In this document: positions 6,931 to 12,894 of the stretch, one piece after another
Position numbering within the stretch: position 1 is the first letter of the stretch
How the letters are laid out: every line of letters begins with the position of its first letter
Virus record (IMG/VR): IMGVR_UViG_3300033571_010336
Location: 1 to 31,399 of that record
Source: a virus
DNA: 31,399 nucleotides
Direction: 5' to 3' (one strand)
Translations under genes and position numbers: made by a program
Notes under the pieces: generated by a model
What the model saw: only the letters and a program-made list of their open reading frames with translations
Told to the model about the DNA's origin: nothing
The model's database searches: none

Positions 6931-7365
6931 TTAGCGAAGCGCGGCGGCGAGGCGGGAGAACCCGCGCCGTTTGTAAGCGGGGGCGCGATCTAGTCGGTAG
7001 CCGATAGCGGCTCCGCCGGAGGGTCCGAGGGTCCAGGCTAGCCAAAGGGTCGAGGGGGTCGCCGCGTAACCGCGACGGCGCAAGTCGGCTTCGAGATAAT
7101 CGAAATAGGTCCGGGCATAGGACCGAGAGGCGACCGGGTCGAAGGCCTGGGCGAAGGAATAAACCGGGAGTCCGGCCTTCCGGCGGAGGGTCGAAGCTTG
7201 TTCCCAGGCTATCGGGGTAAATTGGAAAAGGCCGCGATCGCCGGACGAGCCGACGGCGCGCGGGTCGTTCCGAGACTCCGCCCAGGCGACCGCGTCGAGG
7301 TAGCGTTCGGGGACGGCGGCGCAAGCGGCCCAGGGGAGAAGGGCGAGGGAGAGAAGGGTTCTCAT
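6931..7365 (-). CDS. Secreted lytic transglycosylase (SLT fold)
   Basis: This enzyme would cleave the glycan strands of peptidoglycan. Residues 1-16 form a signal peptide (MRTLLSLALLPWAACA, cleavage after an ACA motif). The mature part starts with RYLDAVAWAESRNDPRAVG, with the catalytic Glu30 in the AES context, followed by GDRGLFQFTPIAW, the typical SLT glycine/glutamine motif. The 144-residue length suits a minimal soluble transglycosylase domain. The start at 7365 was chosen because it overlaps the previous stop by four bases (ATGA) and places the signal peptide at the N-terminus. No cytoplasmic endolysin is visible elsewhere, so this may be the main lysis enzyme, exported by the host Sec system. 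Its place among replication genes is odd. Confidence 0.83.
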   Translation of the reverse strand: MRTLLSLALLPWAACAAVPERYLDAVAWAESRNDPRAVGSSGDRGLFQFTPIAWEQASTLRRKAGLPVYSFAQAFDPVASRSYARTYFDYLEADLRRRGYAATPSTLWLAWTLGPSGGAAIGYRLDRAPAYKRRGFSRLAAALR

Positions 7366-7676
7366 TTTTGGCGGGATTGCATTTCGCGGATTACTCGGTC
7401 GAGGAACCAAGCGCGGGTTAACAGTATATGACGACACCGGGAACGGTCCGAGGCTCCGAGGGACTTCGCGACGGACTCCTTTCGGAGCCGGAAATCCTCA
7501 CAAGAGCAAAGGCCGTTAGCGTCGAGGCCTCCGAGGTCGACCAGGTGAACCTCCCCGGGCCGCGAGGAACTCGGGACGGTGTAGCGCAAGGGTCCGTCGT
7601 ATTGCTTCGGGGTGATCCTCGGGACCGGGCGGGGAGCCTGGTTGAGGAAATCGTCGTCGGGGTCGTCGAAACTCAT
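7362..7676 (-). CDS. Small SWIM zinc-finger protein
   Basis: The 104-residue protein has the SWIM signature CxC...CxH: Cys57-Ser-Cys59 in GLCSCEDF and Cys81-Arg-His83 in SRCRHI, with a strand region before it (RYTVPSSSRPGEVHLVDLGG) and a closing helix. SWIM domains bind DNA or proteins and occur in Swi2/Snf2 helicases, MuDR transposases and Rad51-paralogue partners. The gene overlaps the helicase loader upstream and the transglycosylase downstream by four bases each, so it is probably coupled to replication or recombination. It is unusual to find the domain almost alone. Zinc binding is inferred from the pattern. Confidence 0.75.
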   Translation of the reverse strand: MSFDDPDDDFLNQAPRPVPRITPKQYDGPLRYTVPSSSRPGEVHLVDLGGLDANGLCSCEDFRLRKESVAKSLGASDRSRCRHILLTRAWFLDRVIREMQSRQK

Positions 7677-8365
7677 TTCGTGCCGACCAAGCTAACCGCC
7701 TTGAAAAACTCGCGGAGGCGGGCGACCAGGGCGGAGGCGAGTTCGGGGTTAGGGTTGTCTTTCGAGGCGGTCGATAGCCGTTCCTCCAAAACGGAGCCGA
7801 CGAGGTTAGTCGTTATAATCGTCGGGCGGCGGTTCGAGGTCCGTTCGTCGACGAGCGCGAAAAAGTCCGAGGCGAACCGTTCGGACATTTTGCCACCGTT
7901 GCCCAGGTCGTCGAAAACGAGGAACGGAGAGGAAACGAGTTCGTCGAGATAGTCCGAATGGCGGCGATCGCGGAAAGCCTTTTCGACCGCCCCGGCGAAA
8001 CCGCGCATTGTTAGGAATGTCGGTTCGCGTCCGTAGGCCTCGACGAACTTCTTAGCCAGGAGAAACGCGGCGCGGGTTTTCCCGGTCCGAGTCTCGCCGA
8101 ATAGGATAACGGATTGCCTCGCCCGCGGATCGTAAGCGTCGACCAGGCCTCGGAGCTTGTCGGACAACCGGGCCGGGTCCGTCTCGCGGATAACCTCGGG
8201 GAAGGTATCGAGGTATCCTCCGGCCTTAACCGCCTTTGCCTTATTCGCCGCGACGATAGCCTCCGACCGTTCCTCGGCTTCCCGGGCGGCGTAGGCGCAA
8301 GGGTGGCAAACCCCCCGGGGGTGAAACGAGGTAACGGCGGAGTCGCATTTCGGACAGTTGAGCAT
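7673..8365 (-). CDS. DnaC-like helicase loader (AAA+ ATPase)
   Basis: Helicase loaders bring the host replicative helicase to the phage origin. The 230-residue protein starts with a zinc knuckle (Cys4, Cys7, Cys20, Cys23), then a helical linker, Walker A GETRTGKT at 90-97, Walker B FLVFDD at 148-153, a sensor strand TIITTNL and an arginine-containing segment ALVARLREF near the C-terminus. This order is that of DnaC/IstB-type loaders. The gene starts on the stop of the initiator gene (TAATG), as replication pairs such as lambda O/P do. No phage helicase or primase is seen, so the host enzymes would be recruited. Confidence 0.87.
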   Translation of the reverse strand: MLNCPKCDSAVTSFHPRGVCHPCAYAAREAEERSEAIVAANKAKAVKAGGYLDTFPEVIRETDPARLSDKLRGLVDAYDPRARQSVILFGETRTGKTRAAFLLAKKFVEAYGREPTFLTMRGFAGAVEKAFRDRRHSDYLDELVSSPFLVFDDLGNGGKMSERFASDFFALVDERTSNRRPTIITTNLVGSVLEERLSTASKDNPNPELASALVARLREFFKAVSLVGTK

Positions 8366-8868
8366 TAGAAACCCCTCTCGTAATCTTCCCTCGAAATCCG
8401 CGCTCGCGCGGGCTTAGTGACCCGACCCGGACGAAGGGGAGGGGTAGGGGTAAGGTTGTCTTTTATCTTCTCTTTATATCTGGCGGACATTTTTGTCCGG
8501 GGGGGGAGGACATTTTTGTCCGGGGGGGTGGGGCGGAAATCGTCGATTGAAACCCCGGGGTTAAGGCGGCGGGTTTCGAGGGCCGCGGAGGTCGCGGTTC
8601 GAATCTTCCGGCGGTCGCCCTGGACCCGGACAAGGTAGCCGAGGCGTTCGAGGATTTGGAGTTCGCGCCGGACCGTCCGAGGGTCGCGGCTAATGATCCG
8701 CGAAAGGTAGGCGTTCGACCCGAAACAACCGCGTTGAGATTGCGCGAGGCAATCGACGATACCGAACAAGATTTTGCCGGAGTTGGTTATCGAGTTATTT
8801 TCGAGGAGTTCGCGGGGAATCCAAACCCCGGAGAACTCCGGGGGGATCGGCTTCGGTTCGGTTCCCAT
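8365..8868 (-). CDS. Replication initiator with winged helix-turn-helix; contains probable origin
   Basis: The 167-residue product has an N-terminal domain typical of phage replication initiators: VWIPRELLENNSITNSGKIL, then YLSRIISRDPRTVRRELQIL-ERLGYLVRV (about 54-82), a winged helix. The C-terminal half is Pro/Lys/Arg-rich and probably disordered, ending in KPARARISREDYERGF, which may contact the loader. The gene starts on the stop of the exonuclease gene and overlaps the DnaC-like loader by one base, the usual initiator-loader order. The start at 8868 was preferred over longer frames because it gives this coupling and a sensible N-terminus. A pair of DNA repeats and an A/T-rich tract within the C-terminal coding part look like the replication origin, as in lambda O. 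Confidence 0.78.
   Translation of the reverse strand: MGTEPKPIPPEFSGVWIPRELLENNSITNSGKILFGIVDCLAQSQRGCFGSNAYLSRIISRDPRTVRRELQILERLGYLVRVQGDRRKIRTATSAALETRRLNPGVSIDDFRPTPPDKNVLPPRTKMSARYKEKIKDNLTPTPPLRPGRVTKPARARISREDYERGF
8436..8530. other. Probable replication origin inside the initiator gene
   Basis: Three elements lie side by side. G runs on the plus strand (8436-8439, 8441-8444, 8447-8450, 8454-8455) are followed by an A/T-rich stretch (8456-8480, about 28% G+C in an otherwise G+C-rich genome). Two 23-bp repeats (8485-8507 and 8508-8530) follow, identical over 21 bases. Each begins with GGACATTTTTGTCC, a short inverted repeat (GGACA/TGTCC), followed by seven or eight G. Twenty-three is not a multiple of three, so the copies encode different residues (PDKNV and RTKMS); the repeat is therefore kept for a DNA or RNA function. 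The arrangement matches iterons plus an unwinding element within an initiator gene. Confidence 0.62.
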
Positions 8869-9626
8869 TATTCGACGACCTCGGTTTGATTGGCGACGAG
8901 CGCGCCGAACCCCATTTTGACGGCGACGGAGCAAGTAAGTTCGAGGTCGGTCCGAAGGTAGGCGATAGCCTGGTCGGGGTTCGAAGCTAGGTCCGCGGCG
9001 AAGTCGGCCCCGGAGCCGGACTTGCCTTGCCCGGTAAGCGCGCGGGCGACCGTGTCCAGGTTGGAACGGCCCGAGTTGCGACCGAGAACCCAAAGGTCGC
9101 GGAGGTCGACAAAAACGGAGGACCAATTCGGATACCGTCCGCGGAGTTGGTAGACAGGCGGGACGGCGACTCCGAGAATCCAACTCCTCGCGACCAGGAA
9201 CGGAAGGTCGAACTCCCGGGAGTTGAACCCGACGAAAAGGGTTCGTTCGCTCCGGCCTTGGAACGAGTCGCGGAGGAGTCCCCAGAACTCCCCGAGGATT
9301 TCGCGTTCGTCGCCGATCGCGGCCTTGAAGTCGAGCGCGGGGGAACCCTCGTCGCCGATTACCGCGTAACCGATCGCGAGGACTTTGCCGGACTCCGGCG
9401 CGAGTGCGGCGGAGGAAATGAAGTTCGCCCGGTGCGAAGCTTCGGCGGCGGCAATCTTAGCCGCAATCAATGCGGGGTCTTTGATATTGCCGACCTTGAC
9501 CTCGGAGGGGTCGAAAGGCGGGATTAGGGATTCGATACCGTCGGCGGGTCCGGTTTCGATATCGAAGGCGACGAAGCGCGGGCGGGTCGTCGGTTGGGCG
9601 AACTTGTCCAGGTTGGCGGGGTGCAT
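8868..9626 (-). CDS. DEDDy 3'-5' exonuclease, PolB-exonuclease-like
   Basis: This is a stand-alone proofreading-type exonuclease domain of 252 residues. Exo I is FDIET (Asp22, Glu24), Exo II is VGFNSREFDLPFL (Asp140) and Exo III is AYLRTD (Tyr223-x3-Asp227), so all four acidic residues and the tyrosine of the DEDDy class are present. The pattern corresponds to the predicted exonucleases related to the PolB proofreading domain. No polymerase gene is found, so it would act on replication or recombination intermediates. It precedes the initiator gene (one-base overlap) and has the early leader (C7-ACAAA-ATG). Confidence 0.86.
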   Translation of the reverse strand: MHPANLDKFAQPTTRPRFVAFDIETGPADGIESLIPPFDPSEVKVGNIKDPALIAAKIAAAEASHRANFISSAALAPESGKVLAIGYAVIGDEGSPALDFKAAIGDEREILGEFWGLLRDSFQGRSERTLFVGFNSREFDLPFLVARSWILGVAVPPVYQLRGRYPNWSSVFVDLRDLWVLGRNSGRSNLDTVARALTGQGKSGSGADFAADLASNPDQAIAYLRTDLELTCSVAVKMGFGALVANQTEVVE

Positions 9627-9638
9627 TTTGTGGGGGGG
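9627..9638 (-). promoter_or_regulatory. C-tract/ACAAA start-codon leader of the exonuclease gene
   Basis: The coding strand reads C7-ACAAA-ATG directly before the exonuclease start, with no Shine-Dalgarno sequence. Confidence 0.6.
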
Positions 9639-9645
9639 TTGAGAG

Positions 9646-9993
9646 TTATTCGAGGGACCAAACGCGGACGGAGCCGGAGCGCGTCGCGCCGTCGCGGATT
9701 TCGACCAGATTATCGAACCGGGCCAAGGCCTCGCGCTTAGACTTGACCGAGGAGATCGCGCCGAAGTCGGCGGCGGTCGGGGAGTCGCCGATCAACTCGA
9801 CCTTAACCTCCTCGAACTTGATTCCGAACAGCGCGTAAGTCGCGAGGCCGGGAACATAGACCGACGAAGCGGCCCGGAGTTGTTCGCGGTGTCGTTCGAC
9901 GCGCCGGAGGCACAGTTGAACGGTCGCCTTATCGACGACCTCGACGACCTTCGCTTGCGCGGGACGACCGCGCGGTTTCTTTTGGTTTTTCAT
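9646..9993 (-). CDS. Small basic protein with AT-hook-like N-terminus
   Basis: The first residues, MKNQKKPRGRPAQAK, contain the AT-hook core RGRP flanked by basic residues, which binds the minor groove of A/T-rich DNA. The rest of the 115 residues is a helix (VQLCLRRVERHREQLRAASS), then strands and a C-terminal beta segment ending GSVRVWSLE. No wider family is recognised. The gene lies between the ribbon-helix-helix gene and the exonuclease, has the C6-ACAAA leader, and could be an architectural DNA-binding protein for replication; the A/T-rich tract at 8456-8480 would be a possible target. The function is inferred. Confidence 0.66.
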   Translation of the reverse strand: MKNQKKPRGRPAQAKVVEVVDKATVQLCLRRVERHREQLRAASSVYVPGLATYALFGIKFEEVKVELIGDSPTAADFGAISSVKSKREALARFDNLVEIRDGATRSGSVRVWSLE

Positions 9994-10004
9994 TTTGTGG
10001 GGGG
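9994..10004 (-). promoter_or_regulatory. C-tract/ACAAA start-codon leader
   Basis: The coding strand reads C6-ACAAA-ATG directly before the AT-hook-like gene. Confidence 0.6.
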
Positions 10005-10019
10005 TTGGGAAAAGGGGAC

Positions 10020-10244
10020 TTAGCTTCGGACCTCGGCGGGGAGTTTGATAAGGCCGGAGGCAAGGTTGCCGGACGCAACGGCGCGTCGGCCTTGGTCGAT
10101 AAGGATTCGAATCGCGTCGGTCCGGCTAATCCGGAGGGCCGAGGACAATTCGAAAACGGATTGCGCGATCTCCGAGTCGAGGCGGACCGTAATAGCGAAC
10201 GGCTTAACCTCGGGGGTTGCGGGTTGTTTGGTAAGGGTGGGCAT
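10020..10244 (-). CDS. Ribbon-helix-helix DNA-binding protein
   Basis: This 74-residue protein fits the ribbon-helix-helix fold of Arc/CopG repressors: a strand FAITVRLD (about 16-23), helix EIAQSVFELSSALR, and second helix SRTDAIRILIDQGRRA with the conserved SRTDAIR turn. Such proteins bind operators as dimers. It is preceded by TTTCCTCCT-ATG, not by the ACAA leader, and is flanked by early genes on both sides. It is the clearest candidate for an early repressor in this phage and could bind the recurring leader sequences, though no evidence links the two directly. Confidence 0.75.
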   Translation of the reverse strand: MPTLTKQPATPEVKPFAITVRLDSEIAQSVFELSSALRISRTDAIRILIDQGRRAVASGNLASGLIKLPAEVRS

Positions 10245-10256
10245 AGGAGGAAAGGG

Positions 10257-10901
10257 TTAGGAGTGAACCGAGACGCGGAACCCCAGGGTCGGGCGGCAAA
10301 GGTTCGGTTGATAGTTCGCGAAGGCCTCGCCGAGGTAGAGGTCGCGTTGCGCGGACTCGACGGCCTGGGCGAATGTCTCGTCGATTCGGGCCGGGACGAC
10401 TTGCAAGGCCGGGAAACCCGCGAGGGTTTCGGAAGGGGCGACGAAGGGAAGGCCGAGGCCGAGGTCGAAGGTCCAGCGTTTCGACGCGCCGTTAACCTTT
10501 TGTCCGGTTAGGCGGTTGACTAGGTTAATCGTCCGGCGGGACGCGATCGCGCGGGAGAGGCCGAGGAACCCTTCGGTTAATTCGTCGTCGTTTTCGAGGT
10601 TGTCGAAGGCCTCCGCGAGTTGTTCGAGGGACTCGTCGGCGGCGGAATAATATTCGGTTATCCGGTTCGCGATCGTCGCGCCGACTTGGTTAGCCTCCTC
10701 GGAGGGAATCTCGAATCGCTGGTCGACGGTGAAGCCGTCCGCGTCGGCGACGAACGCGCCGCGCCGGGTCCAATAATCCGACGACGAAGCTAAGGCCTTC
10801 GGCATTTCTTGGATTAACCAGGCCTCCGCGACCGAGGCGGTAATCGGTTCGGGGCGTAGCGTCGACGGAGCGAGGCAAACGAAAAGAGTCGTTCGGGCCA
10901 T
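10257..10901 (-). CDS. Uncharacterised early protein
   Basis: I do not recognise this 214-residue protein. It has a beta-strand start (TTLFVCLAPSTLRPE), an acidic helical middle (residues 75-105, many Glu, Asp and Asn) and a C-terminal part with LPFVAPSETLAGFPALQVVPAR. No cysteine cluster, nucleotide-binding loop or membrane segment is visible. It lies between the RusA-like gene and the ribbon-helix-helix gene, suggesting a role in early DNA metabolism. The start at 10901 is preceded by a short version of the early leader (CCCACAA-ATG). Confidence 0.68.
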   Translation of the reverse strand: MARTTLFVCLAPSTLRPEPITASVAEAWLIQEMPKALASSSDYWTRRGAFVADADGFTVDQRFEIPSEEANQVGATIANRITEYYSAADESLEQLAEAFDNLENDDELTEGFLGLSRAIASRRTINLVNRLTGQKVNGASKRWTFDLGLGLPFVAPSETLAGFPALQVVPARIDETFAQAVESAQRDLYLGEAFANYQPNLCRPTLGFRVSVHS

Positions 10902-10908
10902 TTGTGGG
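10902..10908 (-). promoter_or_regulatory. Short C-tract/ACAA start-codon leader
   Basis: The coding strand reads CCCACAA-ATG before the gene at 10257-10901. This is the shortest C tract (three C) among the eight copies. Confidence 0.5.
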
Positions 10909-10924
10909 AATGATTGTCGGCGGG

Positions 10925-11377
10925 TTATTCCGACCGGATTAGGTTCGCCGCGGACGCGCGAATTTCAAGCCTAGGGTTCGGCGAGTTGACCTTAACGACG
11001 GTAAGGAGGGCGACGCGCTGATCGGGGGGAATAACCAGGCAATCGGCGAGGAGGTCGATAATACCCTTAGCGAGGTTATCCGCGTCCGGCTTGGTCGTCC
11101 GGTAGGCCTCGGTTCGGGCGGTCGCCTTAGAGGTTCCAGAGGGCCAAGGGAACGCGACCAGGAGGGCGAGGGCGACGGCCTTAGCTTCGCGGACCTCGCG
11201 GGCCGCGGGGGAGAGGGAGCCGACCCGCAACTTGTGTTCGACCTGGGCGCGGAACCGGGACCAATCCCCCGAGTTCTTTTTGTAGAACCGGGGACCGCGG
11301 CGGGTTAGGACCGCGCGGGTTCGGGATTGCGCCGTCGACCGCGGAGGGACGCAAGGGATTGAGAGTTCGAGACTCAT
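10925..11377 (-). CDS. rusA: RusA-like Holliday junction resolvase
   Basis: RusA cuts four-way junctions, removing branches before packaging. The 150-residue protein contains the family core KPDADNLAKGIIDLL at 96-110. Asp98, Asp100 and Asp119 keep the spacing of the catalytic aspartates of E. coli RusA (Asp70, Asp72, Asp91), and the N-terminal strand LELSIPCVPPRSTAQSR is typical. The gene begins with a four-base overlap with the preceding gene. It complements the ERF protein as the second recombination function in the genome. Confidence 0.88.
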   Translation of the reverse strand: MSLELSIPCVPPRSTAQSRTRAVLTRRGPRFYKKNSGDWSRFRAQVEHKLRVGSLSPAAREVREAKAVALALLVAFPWPSGTSKATARTEAYRTTKPDADNLAKGIIDLLADCLVIPPDQRVALLTVVKVNSPNPRLEIRASAANLIRSE

Positions 11378-11721
11378 TCGAATATCCAGGCGAGGGACTG
11401 TCCGAGGATCGCGGCGGCTTGGTCGTCGACGGAGAGGGCGACGAAGCGGCCCGGGTTAGACTCCTCCTCGTCGAGGGTGACGGAGTCGAGGACCGTCCCG
11501 GCCTCGGTATCGACGACCAAGGGACGCGCGTTCGCTTTCCAGAAACCCCGGAGGAGGGCGACCGCGTCGAGGATCGGTTCGAGGTCGGTCGTCGGGTTCG
11601 CCTGGAACGCGAGGAGGGAGTCGACCGCGGCCTTAACCTTCGGGGACATTTGCCCCCGGTAGAAATAGGCGACGGCCCAGGAGGGCCGCGCGTTTCGGAT
11701 AGGGTAGGGGAGGAGGATCAT
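11374..11721 (-). CDS. Uncharacterised early protein
   Basis: The 115-residue product is mixed alpha/beta, with a helical middle (KVKAAVDSLLAFQAN, LEPILDAVALLRGFW) and a C-terminal strand-helix part (GRFVALSVDDQAAAILGQSLAWIFE). No known motif is seen. It ends four bases inside the RusA-like gene, so the pair is coupled and it may assist the resolvase. Its start is not preceded by the ACAA leader; the upstream bases are CCCCGGCCTTT-ATG, 11 bases after the previous stop. Confidence 0.6.
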   Translation of the reverse strand: MILLPYPIRNARPSWAVAYFYRGQMSPKVKAAVDSLLAFQANPTTDLEPILDAVALLRGFWKANARPLVVDTEAGTVLDSVTLDEEESNPGRFVALSVDDQAAAILGQSLAWIFE

Positions 11722-11732
11722 AAAGGCCGGGG

Positions 11733-11840
11733 TTAGAACTTCGGGTTATCGAGGATTTCGAGGAGGTTCGGACCGTCCGCGAGGAGGAGAATATAGGCGG
11801 CGAGGGCGAGTCCGGCGAGGAGGGCGAGAAAGAGTTTCAT
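11733..11840 (-). CDS. 35-residue single-span membrane peptide
   Basis: A small frame encodes MKLFLALLAGLALAAYILLL followed by a short polar tail ending NPKF-stop. The first 20 residues form one hydrophobic helix with a basic start, like a membrane anchor or uncleaved signal. What makes it credible is the leader CCTCCCCACAA-ATG directly before the start, the same as the larger early genes. Small early membrane peptides in phages can act in superinfection exclusion or inhibit host functions; nothing here decides. Confidence 0.62.
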   Translation of the reverse strand: MKLFLALLAGLALAAYILLLADGPNLLEILDNPKF

Positions 11841-11852
11841 TTGTGGGGAGGG
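11841..11852 (-). promoter_or_regulatory. C-tract/ACAA start-codon leader of the 35-residue gene
   Basis: The coding strand reads CCTCCCCACAA-ATG. Its presence supports this small frame as a real gene. Confidence 0.6.
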
Positions 11853-11871
11853 TAAAGGGTTAGGCGGGCGG

Positions 11872-12363
11872 TTAGGATTGCTCGACGAAGTGGGCGAGGA
11901 TTTCCGCGTCGGTCATATCGGCGACGAACTTAACGAACCCGACCTTTTGGGTAACGGCGTTAAGGTTGACCGTCGCCCCCTTTTTGAAGTTGCGATATTG
12001 TCCCTTCGTTTTGAGGCACTCGACGCAAACAAAGGCGGTCGTTTCGCGGGCCATCTTGCGGATTTTGAGAATCGTTTTTCCGAGGGCTTTAAGGTGGATA
12101 GCCTCATCGACCAAGGTATCGACCTTTTCCTCGAACGCCGCCCGGTGAACTTCGAGGTCGTGGCGGTCGTCGCCGACGAACCGAATATGAGTCGAACCGC
12201 CGCGGCCTTCGTTATCGGCATAGCCGACGAGTTTGCCGTCGAGGAGGACATTCGCGGTAAACGCGTTAGTTTCCTGACTCATCGCGGCGAAGTATTTAAA
12301 CGCGCCGATCGTAATCAGCGGGAGGAGGGAGGCGGTCGGGAGGCTTGCGGTTTGCGTGTTCAT
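11872..12363 (-). CDS. Uncharacterised early protein
   Basis: The 163-residue product has a mildly hydrophobic N-terminal segment (SLPTASLLPLITIGAFKYF), a central strand-rich part (FTANVLLDGKLVGYADNEG, THIRFVGDD), basic helices (LKALGKTILKIRKMARE), a single CVECLK (CxxC) near residue 112 and a C-terminal helix. No family is recognised. A later ATG at 12282 would remove the hydrophobic start, but the leader C8-ACAA-ATG marks 12363 as the true start. It is the second gene after the control region and so is expressed early if transcription begins there. Confidence 0.65.
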   Translation of the reverse strand: MNTQTASLPTASLLPLITIGAFKYFAAMSQETNAFTANVLLDGKLVGYADNEGRGGSTHIRFVGDDRHDLEVHRAAFEEKVDTLVDEAIHLKALGKTILKIRKMARETTAFVCVECLKTKGQYRNFKKGATVNLNAVTQKVGFVKFVADMTDAEILAHFVEQS

Positions 12364-12375
12364 TTGTGGGGGGGG
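12364..12375 (-). promoter_or_regulatory. C-tract/ACAA start-codon leader
   Basis: The coding strand reads C8-ACAA-ATG directly before the gene at 11872-12363. Confidence 0.6.
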
Positions 12376-12384
12376 ATGAAAGGG

Positions 12385-12654
12385 TTAGGAGATGAGGTCG
12401 GCGGCGACGGATTCGGAGAGGTTGTTTCCGTAGAGTTGGGAGAGGCCGACGGCGGATTCGGCGGCGAGTTCGAGGGATTCGCGGACGGACTCGGAGAGAA
12501 CGGCGCGGGCGGCGGACATTTGCTCCGCGGTCGCGATGCCTTTCTTTTCGGCGCGCTTGTAATTCGCCCAGGTCGCGCGGGCCTTTTTGATTTGCCGGAA
12601 GGCCGCGGCGACGCGGTCGAGATCGGCGAGAGTAAGGTCGAGGTCGGATTTCAT
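12385..12654 (-). CDS. Small helical protein, first gene after the control region
   Basis: The 89-residue product is wholly helical (LTLADLDRVAAAFRQIKKAR, then AAESAVGLSQLYGNNLSES). It is basic in the middle and acidic at the ends. No family is recognised. It is the first gene downstream of the long non-coding region and carries the leader CCCCCACAA-ATG, so it is likely the first early protein made. Small first early proteins in phages often modify host functions; that is a general expectation and not shown here. Confidence 0.65.
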   Translation of the reverse strand: MKSDLDLTLADLDRVAAAFRQIKKARATWANYKRAEKKGIATAEQMSAARAVLSESVRESLELAAESAVGLSQLYGNNLSESVAADLIS

Positions 12655-12666
12655 TTGTGGGGGTGG
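12655..12666 (-). promoter_or_regulatory. C-tract/ACAA start-codon leader of the first early gene
   Basis: The coding strand reads CCACCCCCACAA-ATG directly before the gene at 12385-12654. Confidence 0.6.
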
Positions 12667-12870
12667 TTTAGTGGGAACGAGAAAGAACCTAGGAGAACCA
12701 ACCCGAGACGCAAGAGCAAAAGTGAACTTTCTTTCTACCCCTTAAAAGCCTTATAAAGCCTTACCCCTATCGAGGGGGTAACTTCCCTAGGGCGGAGGGG
12801 GATACCCCCCGCCCCGCCAATCCTAGTAGGCAAGGCCGCGAACCTAGCGGCGACCCCCTACAAATGGAAA

Positions 12871-12894
12871 GGCCTAGGTTCCCCAACCTAGGCC
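12871..12894 (-). terminator. Probable terminator of the late operon
   Basis: A perfect 10-bp stem (GGCCTAGGTT / AACCTAGGCC) with a four-base loop lies about 57 bases after the last late gene. On the minus strand it is followed by TTTCCATTT, a weak U-tract. The stem is strong, but the tail is poor, so it may be an imperfect or factor-assisted terminator. Confidence 0.5.

Noticed and set aside
8436-8455. G-quadruplex in the origin region
   Set aside because: Only three runs of four G are present; the fourth run has two, so a stable quadruplex cannot be claimed.
8365-9183. Longer start for the initiator gene (272 codons)
   Set aside because: The extra 105 codons lie inside the exonuclease gene and are Arg/Pro-rich; the start at 8868 overlaps the previous stop and begins a proper domain.
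12743-12781. Sigma-70 promoter around the TATAAG-like sequence in the control region
   Set aside because: The best -35-like bases are about 20 bases away and poor; no convincing pair was found.
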